From assembly GCA_000750105.3 (NCBI GenBank), contig JPHH03000071.1, positions 62,001 to 126,000 of the forward strand: 64,000 bases of DNA, given 5' to 3'. Position numbers and translations under genes: made by a program. The notes beneath the pieces are model-generated. The model was not told the origin of the DNA, did no database searches, and saw only the letters and a program-made list of their open reading frames with translations. Every line of letters starts with the position of its first letter. Position 1 is the first letter of the stretch. Of this stretch, positions 22,686 to 34,089 are shown piece after piece. The DNA is from Tolypocladium sp. Sup5 PDA-1. Its lineage: Eukaryota > Ascomycota > Sordariomycetes > Hypocreales > Ophiocordycipitaceae.

Positions 22686-25600
22686 TGCATAACCGGCTCA
22701 AACAGTGTTCCATTCGCACTGCGGAACCGTGTAATCGTTCGACGAGCACTGCTGAAATGCATCCGAGAAGACACTACCACTCTGCGCGACGTCTGGTGCC
22801 TCCTCGCTGACAAAAATCAAGAGATCGCGGCGCTTCGGCAAGGCCCCAGGTATATGGGCTTCCTCACGCAATGGCTCCTCGACGGCACGTCGGAAGCAGC
22901 TGCGTCCACCTCCGCCGGGATAGTGGCTCTCCCGCGCCTGGCCATCATCCAGTTCGCACAGTACTTCCAGTTCCTGGAGAGCAAGGGCATGAGCCACACC
23001 GACTTCATTGGCAGCTTGCGTGAGTTTGGAGGAAGCATGCAAGGCTACTGTGGAGGCCTGATGGCTGTGGCGGCGCTTGCCTGCGCGACAAACAAGCAGG
23101 AGCTCGCCCGGTCAATGTGCACGGCCATCCGCCTTGCATTCGCAATCGGGCTCTACGCGGAGCTTGGAGATGATTCGCAGATGCCTGGAACTACGACGAT
23201 GGTGGTTCGGCTGAAGAGGGAAGTGCAGGCCGGGGAGCTTGTCAAGATGTTTCCACGAGTAAGCCAGTATTTTATTTTACACACTTCACGGATCCAACGC
23301 CATATGTCCAATGCAGATAGATGCTGACTCGCCATGACATAACAGACATATATCGCTGCCTTTACCGATCCCAAGTCGGTTAGTATAGTAGGCTCGGCCA
23401 AGCAATTGGCAGACATGCAAGCCTACGCCAACGAGCAAGGCCTACTGGTGCAGCCCATGGAGATCAGGGGCAAGACGCACAACCCGGAGAATGCAGACCT
23501 GGCGGCCGAGCTCTCTGCCTTGTGCCGAGAGTCGGCATTGCTAAGCATCCCCTCATCAGGCCGGCTTCAAGCTGCAGTGCGATCCAATCGAGACGGCGAT
23601 CTCATCACTCAAGGCTCCCTGACCGAAGAAATCGTGGACACGGTTCTCGCCTCGAGGTGCGAGTGGTTCGAGCTCCTTACCAACATGGCAGCGGACCTCA
23701 AGATGACGAACATCGAAAGCCATTCCGTCGTTTCCTTCGGGATTGGGGACTGCGTCCCTCTGATGCCCTTCAACAAGATGGGCCTCCGAATAGCAAAGAC
23801 CGACTGGAGCGGGGAATCGCAGAACGTGAGCTCACGGCCAGCCAAAATGGTGACGCCGCCCAATACCTGTCCCTACCAGGAGGATGCCATTGCCATCGTC
23901 GGCGCCTCCTGCCGCTTCCCTGGCGCCAAAAACATGGACGAGCTCTGGGAGCTTATCTCGACCGGACAAGACAGGCACGAGGAGCTAAAACCCGACCGGT
24001 TCGACCTATTCAACGGCTACCGAGCATCCCGGAGCGGCAACTTCACCAAGAACCGCAAGTTCTACGGAAACTTCATCGAGGACGTAGAGCGGTTCGACAG
24101 CGCCTTCTTCGGCACCAACGCGCGGGAAATGACCAACATGGATCCGAAACAGCGCATGCTGCTGGAGCTGTCATACGAGGCTATGGAGTGCAGCGGTTAT
24201 ACCAAGTCGCATGTGCGATCGCGCGGGGACAACGTGGGCTGCTTTATCGGAGCGAGCTTCGTCGAGTACCTCGATAATAAGAACGCTCACCCGCCGACGG
24301 CGTACACGTCAACAGGGACTATCCGAGCTTTCATATGCGGTCGGCTAAGCTATTACTTCGGCTGGACCGGACCGGCTGAAGTTATCGACACGGCGTGCTC
24401 ATCCTCACTGGTCGCTATTAACCGTGCCGTCAAGGCTATACGCGGGGGCGAATGTACCGTGGCACTTGCCGGCGGTGTTAACCTTATAACGGGGGCGAAT
24501 AATTTCCTTGACCTGGCGAGAGCCGGCTTCCTTAGCCCGACGGGCCAGTGCAAGCCATTCGACAAGGACGCTGATGGCTACTGCCGAGCCGAGGGGGCTG
24601 GCCTTGTTGTGCTCAAGCCCCTGAGGAAGGCTCAGGCGGACGGCGACCGGATCATGGCCGTTATAGTCGGTGCTGCGACGAACCAAGGCGGCCTGTCCTG
24701 TGGGATCACGGTCCCGGACCCTAATGCTCAAGCGCGGTTGTATCGGGCGGTGCTGGATCAGGCAGCCTTGAGCCCCGAACAAGTGACTTACGCCGAGACC
24801 CACGGCACTGGCACACAAGCCGGCGACCCGCTCGAGATATCCAGTCTTCGGTCTGTCTTTGGCAGCCCTAATAGACCCGTTGAAATCCATATTGGCTCCA
24901 TCAAAGGGAACATCGACCGTAAGTCACTTTCCTTGGCCTCTTTTCCCATGAACTTGCTAACAACGAAATGACAAAGATTGCGAGACCGCAGCAGGGGTTG
25001 CCGGTGTACTCAAGGTTATCAGTATGCTCGAACATGAACCAATACCACGTCAGGCTAGCCATAAGATTTGGAACCCCAAGATCCCAGCTCTATCTCCTGA
25101 CCGTCTAACCCTCTCTACAACCCTGAAAACATAGGATGCTCCCATGCGCGCCGCCATCGATAACTCGTATAGTGCTACTGGCTCAAACGCCGCGGTTCTA
25201 TGCTACGAGGCACCGAAGCCGGTACGACTCGAAAGGCATTCTCTCACGAAATGCCTCCAGGTGAGGCAGCCAATTATCCTAAGTGCGGAGTCAGCATCGA
25301 GCCTAAGAAGCTTTCGGGACTCGCTGGCCAAGTACTTCGCGAAGGCCACTCCCCAGCCTCACGTCGAGGAGATCGCGTACACGCTGAGCGAGAAGCGTCG
25401 GCACCACAAGCACTACGTCGTCCTAGAAGCAAGCAATACGGCGAAACTCGTCAAGATGCTGCTGGCCGATGACGAAGATCAGACACCGATTCTAGAACGC
25501 TCAGTAGCCCCCAAGAAACCAGTCGTGCTCGTCTTTGGCGGCCAAAGCAAACAGACGATCGGCCTCGGCAGGGACCTCTACGAGCACTTCGTCACGTTCA

Positions 25601-28234
25601 GGACGCACGTCAACATGTGCGACACCATCCTACAGCAGCTCGGCTACCCATCCATCCTACCCACTATCTTCCAGACCGGTAGCAACATCGCCGACATAGT
25701 CGTATTGCAGACGGGCTTCGTGGCCGTCCAGTACGCCGCGGCAGCCACGTGGATGGAAGCCGGCCTTCAAGTCGATGCGGTCGTCGGGCACAGCCTCGGC
25801 GAGTTGACTGCCCTGGCCATAAGCGGTAGACTATCCATACACGACCGTCTCAGGCTGGTCGGGGCGCGCGCGGCACTCGTGAAGAAGCACTGGGGCCAGG
25901 ACAAGGGCACTATGCCGGCCGTGTTCGCGAGCCGGCAGGCCGTTGAGGGCATCCTCACCCGCGTTAAGTTCTCAAGCGCCGACAGCAGCAAGCTCGTGAT
26001 AGCCTGCTATAACTCCGGAACCAGCCAGGTCGTGTCAGGGGACTGTGCCGCGGTCGCAGACCTGGAGAGCCCATCTCCGTTCGTTGGCGGTGCCTGGGCA
26101 GCAGTAGATCAAGTCCCTGCGCATCGACGTGAGCCATGGATTTCACTCCCGCCTCATCGATCCAATCCTGGAGCAGCTCGACCAGGTTAGCTCTTCGTTG
26201 GAATGGAGGACGCCGACGACGCCGATTGAGGTGTGCACGCCGAGTCCAAGTCCCCAAATAACACAAGCCCCAGACCAGGAGGCCGTCGCCCCGTACAGCC
26301 CGTCCAACCACGCGCGAAACCCCGTCTTCTTCGCGGACGCAGTGCAGCGCCTCGAGCACAAGCTCGGGAGCTGCGTCTGGCTCGAAGCTGGTGTGGACAC
26401 GCCCATCGTGTCTATGACGAAGCGGGCAGTTTCGCAGCCGGGCCGGCACAGCTTCCACGCCGTAAGCACCAAGGAAGTCGACATGTCTGTGAACGTTATC
26501 TCACGCACCGTCTGCGAACAGTGGAGGTGCTCTCTGGACGTCGCGAATTGGTCCTTGCTGCAGGCAGATGGCATCCCCAACGCTGTCTGGCTTCCGCCGT
26601 ACGCGTTTGACCGCACTGCCGCGTGGCTCGACAACGTGGACCGCGCGGCGGAGCTGCAGCGCCAGCTGGACGAGGGACCCCAGGTGGCGGCACGATCTGA
26701 GGAGGCTCTCCGTCCAGAGACGCGCAAGATGGTCACCCTGCTGCCCGAGAGCGACAAGCCCGGAACGAAACGATTCCGGGTCGCTGTTGAGGGTGAGCGC
26801 TTCCGAAAGATTGTGGCCGGGCACGCGGTGCGCAACCGCCCTCTTTGTCCGGCCTCTGTGTACCTGGAATGCGTCGCGATGTCGTTGGACCTCGTGGTAG
26901 GCACCCAAGAACTTCAGCAGTCGAGCCTCGAATTCAACGGCCTAGATATCCAGGCGCCCCTTGGGGTGGCGGCGGACAACGTCGAGCTTGTCCTGCAGGA
27001 GTTGAGCGCCGGCTGCCAGTGGGAATTCGCCGTGGTCAGCCGTCACTCCGCGAGGTTCGACAGGATGACGCTGCACGCCAAGGGCCGCGTGACGAGGTCC
27101 CCCGAGGTGTCTAACTTGGATGCCATGGCGCGGCTGGCAGGTAGGCAGATGAAGGCCGCCGAGGCAAGTGAGAGTGCGGAGCGCATGCTGTCGCGGCGTG
27201 CGTACCAACTCTTCTCGCGCGTGGTGAACTACGAAAGGTTCCTCGAAGGCATCCGCAGCATCACGCTGAGTGGCAACGAAGCTGTAGCGACCATCGCCAT
27301 TTCCGCTAGCCAGCCCGGAGTCGAAGAGAGCACGGTCGTCCGAGCCTGCGACGCGGTGACTCTGGACAACTTTATCCAGGTTGTCGGTCTGCTAATGAAC
27401 ACCAGTGACAGCGTCGGCAGGAGCGAGGTCATGGTTTGCACGGGCCTCGAGAGCTCGATTATTGCCAAGGGATGCAACATGGAGGATTGCCGGTCTTGGA
27501 AGGTCTACGCTTCCTACACTCCCACCAGTGCCACCCAGGCCATCGACGATGTGTTCGTATGGTCCAAGGATGCCTCCGTTGCCGCCACTTTTACCGGATG
27601 CCGTTTCACCAAGCTTGATATGGCCCGACTAGAGAGGCTGCTAGATCCAGCCAACCGCGTTCCTGGCAGTACGCAGGCTCAACCTGCTGCGGGGCCTCCA
27701 ACTGGAAAGCTAGGTCGGGCTAACTTGGCTAATCTGAAAATGTTGCCTCTAAGTCCATCGGTGACATCAGACCCGAGTTTTGGAAGCGGGACAGGGACTC
27801 CAGGAAGTGATGTAGCCGCTACTGGAACTCCGTCCTCGGCAACAGAGAGCAATCTTCGCCAGATATTACAGACATACACTGGGGTTCTAGCTGCTAGCAT
27901 GGTTGACGATGCCGTGATTGCAGATCTGGGCCTGGATTCGCTCGCTGCAAGGGAGCTGGCATCAGAACTTCAGACTGCAGACGGAGATTCCATCAACGCC
28001 AACGAACTCCTACCAATGACTGTCAGGCAACTGGAGCAGAAACTATACGGTTATATCCGAGTCAAGCCTCTTGCGAGTTCTTTACAGACCTCCGGACCGC
28101 ATCCTGGCACCTCCTTCCAGCACCGTCATAGTAAGCCGCTACAGCCTTCTCCAAGTCCGAGCTGCCGGCTATGGCCGCGGCAAGCTCGACGCTATCCACA
28201 AGCGCATGGTTGCCTCCCTCGCCGCCGAAAGTAG
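22686..28234 (+). pseudogene. Non-reducing polyketide synthase PKS1 (SAT-KS-AT-PT-ACP), broken and truncated at both ends
   Basis: Domains in order: SAT from about 22740 with catalytic-Cys motif GYCGG (the first 100 or so SAT residues and a start codon are not visible); KS 23880-25130 with DTACSSS, ETHGTGT and GNI-D-HCE, where Asp replaces the usual Gly before the His; malonyl-AT from about 25510 with GHSLGE; PT from about 26720 with GHAVRNRPLCP and the Asp motif DAVTLDNF; ACP at 27850-28045 with LGLDSL. Introns 23259-23345 (87 bp) and 24919-24976 (58 bp) join in frame. Lesions: TAG 25132-25134 at the KS-AT linker where Trp fits, a frameshift near 26070, and TAG 26105-26107. Similarity ends just after the ACP at about 28050, where the tail runs into the convergent monooxygenase, so further domains (for example MT or release domain) may have been deleted. 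The ACP and PT style resemble the methyltransferase-containing NR-PKS groups. Confidence 0.85.
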
Positions 28235-29326
28235 GCATCGCATGCCATGCATCCCCGACGAAGACAACCCCCTGCTGCGCACCTTGTCGGGCATTGTCTG
28301 TCGACATGTTCACACAACGGCTAATCCAGTGAAACACAGAGTGCTGCTTGATCGTCTCGGGATTGATGTATCGTGACCACGGCTCCGCAAGCTTATGCGA
28401 CACCAGCTCATCCAACAGCGCCTGTGGAAGCTGACGTGTCTGGTCTTCTGTCTTGGAGGTCGGGCAAAACAAGGGGTCATTGTCGCGACGGGCAGGCCGA
28501 GAGTATGACCAGTTTAGATGCACCTGCGTCTTGGCGATGTTGCAAACGGTTATGAACGTGTTGAAGCCGTCGCCAACGCCGGCTAGGATATTGGCATCAC
28601 CGCTGATGGGTCTTACGAAGCGGTCGAAGTTTTCTCGCGAGAGCTGGAACTCGCCGTGGTATACTACCACGGGGACTACTTCCGGGACGATGTGCGGAAG
28701 GATCTGGGGTCGCACTGTATGCAACTGTCAGCAGTGCTACCATACTCGCGCCTGGATGCTCAGCTAAATTACATACCCGCCGAATGCACACTGTCCGCAG
28801 CGACCACCAGCGAATCCTCATACCCGGCTCCATTCCCAAAGACAGCCCTCATATTGCCGACTGTTCCAAATAAGCTTTTGAGCCTATGAGCGTATCTCAC
28901 ATCCAGCTCTTCATCACCACAGTCAGCCATCCAGGACCGCAGGGCATTGCGATTAGCCCGCATAACAGCTGGGCGAGCGTCAGCTTCCGGGGCGACCAGT
29001 ACTTTTCCAGTCATGTTGTCGCGCATGGCCAGGTCAACCCAGCCGGTGCCGCCGACGAAGCGGTCCGGCGCAACGGCCTTGGTCATACTCCGGAGGGACA
29101 CTCCACCGAGGGCCTCAAGCAACGGGGAATAGCCCCAGTCGTGCAAGGAAATAGAGAAGCCCTGGCTGCTTTCCGGTGGGGAGGCTTCGAAGACGATGTT
29201 AGGAATGCCATTGTTCGTTAACAGTCGTCGGGTAGCAAGGCCTGATAGACCCGCTCCTATGATGAGGACAGGGCTGGTACTATTTGCCTTCATGTTAGGT
29301 GTCGAGGCGAATGATGGCATCACCAT
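28062..29326 (-). CDS. FAD-dependent monooxygenase (class A flavoprotein hydroxylase)
   Basis: The model is complement(join(28062..28714, 28777..29326)), 400 residues; the 62-bp intron runs GTATGT to ACAG with a CTGAC branch box and the join gives AVRPQILP in frame. Residues about 19-26 form the FAD dinucleotide fold (LIIGAGLSGLA), followed by an acidic VFEAS ribose-binding end. Near residue 350 the second FAD motif reads VFVGDAWHAMPTFGGEGGN. There are no lesions. An alternative start is the Met at 29293 (MKANSTSP), closer to the Rossmann motif. Enzymes of this class hydroxylate or epoxidise aromatic polyketides using NAD(P)H and O2, and the tail-to-tail neighbour is a non-reducing PKS, so tailoring of its product is a reasonable inference. 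The exact reaction cannot be told from sequence. Its 3' end overlaps the terminal codons of the broken PKS frame. Confidence 0.85.
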
Positions 29327-29755
29327 GTAAGTCGAGAGCGGGTTTCCTTGTCGGATGTCGAGTAATACACGAGCTAGGCCAGTAACTCTCCCATTATGAA
29401 CTCGTAATCGGAAATGTTGCTGTGTCACTCCACCATGTTGTATAAAGTTCACGCAGGCATTGGGCAGATTCCCGGCCCGCCTAAAATCCCTGCAAAATCC
29501 GAGGTGCCGACCGAACCAAACCCCGGTGTTTCACCAAATTCAGCTTTGTTGCTGCACTCTGCGAACCGGCGATGGCTGCTCGTCCAACGGATCTTGTTAT
29601 TCCGGAAATTACCGTCCTTGCAGCAAGAAACCTTGCATAAGTCGACTATGCAGCCAGCATGTTTTATCCATCAGAGTCTGGAAAAGTAATTCATGAATTG
29701 AGATGGTGATATACGGTCGAGGACGGCTTACACTGGGGTCACGGAAGCCGCCCGC

Positions 29756-31861
29756 TCAGCCCGGGTTCGTCCCTCGACGCAGCTGATCCCAAAACGCCCA
29801 ATCCGAAGAGCCGAGACTGAAGTCGCTAGTAAGATTCATGTCTGTTCCATCCATGCTGCCAAAAAGCTCATCAAAAACCGGTACGGCGTTCGCAATCTCG
29901 CTGTCGCCCCCCATGTGGACGCTCTCCTGCCGCCTGTGGACTTTGGGTTCGCCTTGGACGCGCAGCGCGGTTATGAAAGCCGGCTCTTGGGACAAATTGC
30001 TCGGGGGTTTGGCGAGCCAGGCCTTGAGCGTGACCTTGCCAATAGAGACATACAATGCTCTTTTTCCTCCAATAAGTTCTTCGTGGTTTGAGTAGACTTC
30101 TGCGACCTTGGTCCATGTGGTGTTTAGCTCTGACGGAGAGTAAAATCCGACTTTTGCGAGGCTAAACAGAATACATAGAAGCGCATCCCACAGGAAGAAA
30201 GCATGCATCTGCCACCGGAACTTCTTCATGCTTGGGTTGCCGTAAATGGCGCTATTTGTATCGAGAATGTTTTGTGCGAGAGTGCAGAGGTCCCTCCTCT
30301 GGGCGTCGCTAATGGTTTGCTTCATCAGTGATGGCATTCGGGTACGTAGTCGGACGGCATTAGTGGCAGATCGTACGATTCCAATGGTAAAGAAGTGCAA
30401 GGGGCTCAGGATATCGCAGTATCGAAGAAACTTGGTCTCGATGAGACCTTCGACCTCGTCGATCAGCCTTTCGATATCCTCTGCATCCCTGAATTGAATC
30501 GTAGCACCAACTTCCTTCATTTTGATACCTGTTCGAGTGTAGAAATTGGACAGTTCGATTCGCGCCAAGCAGAAGATCATTTCTGAAGCCCCTCTTTGCT
30601 CTTGAGGCTGCTGCGTCATACCAGGGAAGATCTGATCGTCGTTGATGTTCAGTGGTTGATTGGTATCCCAGCTATCCGGCGATATGGAAATACCAGTGCC
30701 GGAAACCTGGCCTGCATAGCCGTCAAGTGGAAGCAGCTGCCAAAACAGCCGTTGCCGCATTTGAACCTCAAAGGGTGGCAGCCCGAGGTTCTCACCATCA
30801 CGGTGCAGCCCTATGCGTTGTGCGAGGCGAACCGCGATGCCCGTCAAAATCCAAAAAGTGTGAGGATCGATTTGGGTTCGCATGGCAATGAGAAAGAGTA
30901 TGTAGGCCTGTAGTACAGGAAAGGCTGTAGTCTTCAGCCACGATGCATTGACAAGCGCCTGGCAAACGGCGGTGCGATATCTCGACATCAAATGGTTCCT
31001 CGACCTGTTGAACTCTAGCAGACAGTCGACATCTGTTATGGAGAAAACGGCGAAAAAGTAGATGACAAAAAGCAGGCATTCGTCACTTTTTGTGGCCGTA
31101 CTAGGTTGTTTTGAGACAGTATTGACCATTTTTGCGACTGTCGGAACATGAAGAACCTTGCAAAGAGGCTCGACGTTTTGCACGTAGGCATCCCAGAGCT
31201 TCATAGCCTCGTAATGCGTGGGGTGCTGTCTAGTAAGGCTCTGGGTGCTTCCAAGTATCGCCCCAGACACTGTATGTGCCGCGAGGAGGCCAAGAAGACC
31301 GGTGGGGGTGCTCTCATCAGGTCCGGCGTCGTCGTTGTAGTAGTCATTTTGGTCAGAATCAGACAATTCGCACAGGTCGCCTTCCCCAGCCTCAAGCAGG
31401 AGAACATTGTCGATATAGCGAGACTTGCCATCGCTGGAAAGCAGCTTGCCAGACCTGACGGGTTGCGTGGCCGGCATGGGTGTTGGGTCCCGTGTGCTGA
31501 GCGCCGACGTCTCCGTCTCTTTGCCGGACGGGGTCGGTGCAGAGGCCGTAGGGAGAAGATGGTTCTCCTGCAAGATGCGCTCGTACCGTGCCAGACGCTC
31601 GTGCACATCTTCGAGCTGGCCTCGTTTCCGCTTCCGCGGCGGGGGAGCCTGGTAGACGCACTGGAGCTTTGCTTTGTTGCAGGCCGAGCATGCTGGCACA
31701 CTCCTATCGCATTTGACCTTTTTGCGCACGCAAGCTTGGCAGTTGAAGCGCATGGTGGTCAAGTCGGTGTCAGAGCCATTTTGCGCGTCGCCGAAGTGAG
31801 CCCGGTCTGGCGCGGGAGCAATAGGGACAAGGCGCGAGGCGACCCCGGTATCGCCTTCCAT
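29756..31861 (-). CDS. Zn2Cys6 fungal transcription factor
   Basis: A single uninterrupted frame of 701 residues from Met at 31861; the frame extends 38 codons further upstream, but the Met at 31861 gives the usual short N-terminus. Residues about 41-68 are a complete binuclear zinc cluster (C-x2-C-x6-C-x6-C-x2-C-x6-C: CQACVRKKVKCD then CSACNKAKLQC), followed by a basic PPPRKRKRG linker and a short coiled-coil-like segment. The middle contains the fungal-specific regulatory domain, with LAQRIGLHRDGENLGLPPFE, RQRLFWQLLPLDGYAG and an ISISPDSWD block. It sits between the monooxygenase and the prenyl-diphosphate synthase relic, so it is the likely pathway-specific activator of this locus. No lesion is visible, in contrast to the biosynthetic genes around it. 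Confidence 0.9.
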   Translation of the reverse strand: MEGDTGVASRLVPIAPAPDRAHFGDAQNGSDTDLTTMRFNCQACVRKKVKCDRSVPACSACNKAKLQCVYQAPPPRKRKRGQLEDVHERLARYERILQENHLLPTASAPTPSGKETETSALSTRDPTPMPATQPVRSGKLLSSDGKSRYIDNVLLLEAGEGDLCELSDSDQNDYYNDDAGPDESTPTGLLGLLAAHTVSGAILGSTQSLTRQHPTHYEAMKLWDAYVQNVEPLCKVLHVPTVAKMVNTVSKQPSTATKSDECLLFVIYFFAVFSITDVDCLLEFNRSRNHLMSRYRTAVCQALVNASWLKTTAFPVLQAYILFLIAMRTQIDPHTFWILTGIAVRLAQRIGLHRDGENLGLPPFEVQMRQRLFWQLLPLDGYAGQVSGTGISISPDSWDTNQPLNINDDQIFPGMTQQPQEQRGASEMIFCLARIELSNFYTRTGIKMKEVGATIQFRDAEDIERLIDEVEGLIETKFLRYCDILSPLHFFTIGIVRSATNAVRLRTRMPSLMKQTISDAQRRDLCTLAQNILDTNSAIYGNPSMKKFRWQMHAFFLWDALLCILFSLAKVGFYSPSELNTTWTKVAEVYSNHEELIGGKRALYVSIGKVTLKAWLAKPPSNLSQEPAFITALRVQGEPKVHRRQESVHMGGDSEIANAVPVFDELFGSMDGTDMNLTSDFSLGSSDWAFWDQLRRGTNPG

Positions 31862-32749
31862 GGCCAACGACCTACTTGGGCGCTTCACGTCTCTCGAGAT
31901 GGAGGTGGAACATGTACACACACACCCATGTCTAGGCCCTGTGAACCATGTCGGGACGAGTGAGACAAGAGACACTACGCTGCATTAAGGGTGGAGAGGG
32001 CTGACGGCGGTGCAGTGCCACGTTGTGCCTGTCGCGATTAGCCGAATCGCGACAGAGGCAACGGTGAAAGGATTGCATTTCCTTGTTGCATTGGCCCGTG
32101 GTCTTGTGCTCTTTACGCTGACGCCTCCTCTCCTCCGCGTTAAACGCGATGTTCCGCCACGGATTAATGATGAGTCAGCCAAATTGAATATGTATGCACT
32201 AAGTAGAGATATGTGCGTGTATGTAAATAAGGGAGGCTAGCTAGGGATAAGTAATCTGCCCCTTTAGCCCTATCTAGGCTAGAGGGGCATACGGAATTAA
32301 TCCTTATTTAATAGTTGCTATCATATCCTAACATTAATACTCGAAGACTAATGTGTAGTACGGAAAACAAATATGGATCAACTGCTGGGCTAAGAGACTT
32401 CCTCCTTCTGCTTGCCGCTCGGGTCTCGCCGCTATGCGTTGTCTACCGTTGTCGAGCTTCAGGCTCGGCTTTTAACGATCCCCAAGACAGGATGAAACCT
32501 CCTACAGGTTAGCCACCCAGGGTTGCATTTGAAGTTGGGTTTCCCATGATCCATATTTATTCTCCTCTGTGTTAACAACACAAAAGCCGAAATCTTGAAC
32601 TCTCTCATATCCCGGTACTCGCGCCCATGATGGTGTAGCATTTATGTTAATTAAGCCACGTTTAAAATCTAGCACTGGACCTGCACAAGGAAATACCGCC
32701 GCTGCGCCTTGCTGACAACTCTCTCGCCATTTCATGGACTTGATGCAAA
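31862..32749. other. Intergenic between regulator and prenyl synthase relic
   Basis: No gene is recognised. At about 32225-32330 the sequence is locally AT-rich with TpA excess (cta/tag runs), suggesting a short repeat remnant hit by RIP. Confidence 0.5.
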
Positions 32750-33918
32750 ATGCCTACTAGCTTGCGTGAATTCGAGGCCGCTTTCCACTAATTAGTTAAA
32801 GACCTCCGAAAGCAATGTTCCGAGGGCTACAAGCTCCCGATACAAGTGTGGGAATGGTTCGAAAATGTACCCTACCATGACCACCGGCATTCCCCCATCT
32901 GTGCCGCTAGTTTCTTAGTGCCGCTTTGACTGACCGGTGTATTCGGTCTTTGATCCATAACAGCGTCGGTGGAAAATGCAACCGTGGACTCTCAGTGGTT
33001 AACTCGGAACGTCTCCTCCTGGATCGGAACCTTGCGCCGGACGAGTACTTGAGTGCCGCGATACTGGGCTGGATGATTGAGCTGTTGCAGGCCATGATGT
33101 TGGTATTGGATGACATTATGGATGCCTTCGGCGTGGCAAGCCGTGTTGGTATCTTGTGCCCAAGATCGGAATGGCTGCTGTCAATGACGCCACGGTGCTG
33201 GAGAGCGCCATCTACATGCTTCTGAAGAAGTATTTCAAGCATCACCCCGCCTACGTGAGTAGTCCAAGTCCACTCCCGCTTCCTTGCCAGGCGTCTGCTA
33301 ATACTGGACTGGGCACGCAGGTGGATATGATTGAGTTGTTTCACGAGGTCGCCTTCAAGATTGAACTAGGACAGGCCTACGATATGCTCACCGCGTCTGA
33401 AGACGACGTCGACTTGAGCAACTTCAACCTGGATAAATACACCGAAATCGACATTTTCAAGACGGTATACTACAGCTTCTACCTTCCAGTCGCACTGGCG
33501 CTTCTCGACGGCGGCAAGGCAACGCCGCTGAACCTGAAGCAGGCCGAGGACATCCTTATCCCCATGGGGGAGTATTTTCAAGTACAAGACGACTACTTGG
33601 ATGCCTTCGCAGACCTGTCAGTGCTTGGCAAAATTGGTACGGACATTTTCATGGCTTGTGAACCTGGTACTGCGGAGGTGTACGTCAGCAGACCAAAGAA
33701 GGGCGCTCGAGGAGAACTACGGGCGGAAAATCGAAGAGTGTGAAAAGGTGGTCAAGCTCCTGTATTATGAACTGCAGTTGGAGGGCGCATATCACGAGTA
33801 TTAAGAGGCAAGGGTGACTGATCTCCGGCGGATGATTGCCGATGTGGATGAGAGTCAGGGCCTGAAGAAGAGTGTTTTTGAGGAGCTGCTGAGAAAGACC
33901 CACAAGCGCAGCAAATGA
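32750..33918 (+). pseudogene. FPP/GPP synthase-like prenyltransferase relic
   Basis: The relic starts at ATG 32750 (MPTSLREFEAAFH) and ends at TGA 33916-33918. Family landmarks appear in order: YKLPIQVWEWFEN; GGKCNRGLSVV; LGWMIELLQAMMLVLDDIMD with the first Asp-rich motif; PKIGMAAVNDATVLESAIY; FHEVAFKIELGQ; YYSFYLPVALAL; FQVQDDYLDAF with the second Asp-rich motif; KIGTDI; and a C-terminal ENYGRKI...KTHKRSK. Introns are seen at about 32868-32973 (join unclear) and 33255-33320. Lesions: TAA 32789-32791, a small deletion and frameshift just after DDIMD, a deletion and frameshift after KIGTDI, and TAA 33802-33804. Both TAA codons could derive from CAA. The family makes C10/C15 diphosphates; a second FPPS-like copy beside a PKS and an aromatic prenyltransferase suggests a pathway-specific supplier of a prenyl donor. 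Confidence 0.85.
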
Positions 33919-34089
33919 GAAAAAGGCATGGATACCGATGTGATAGAATTTTGGCGATGGTCAACCTCGTCCTATGGCAATATGTGATGCATGTGTTTGG
34001 TGAGACCTAGTTCGAGTGGGGGTGGCAGTCGCCGTCCTGCTTCGAGAGGCCCCTACATAGACATATTGTGACGAGACCATGCTATGTTA

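Noticed and set aside
25095..25134. Intron that would remove the TAG at 25132 in PKS1
   Set aside because: The only nearby GT gives a 32-bp intron; an earlier donor would delete conserved KS residues.
31148..31963. 271-codon plus-strand frame
   Set aside because: It is the antisense shadow of the Zn2Cys6 regulator.
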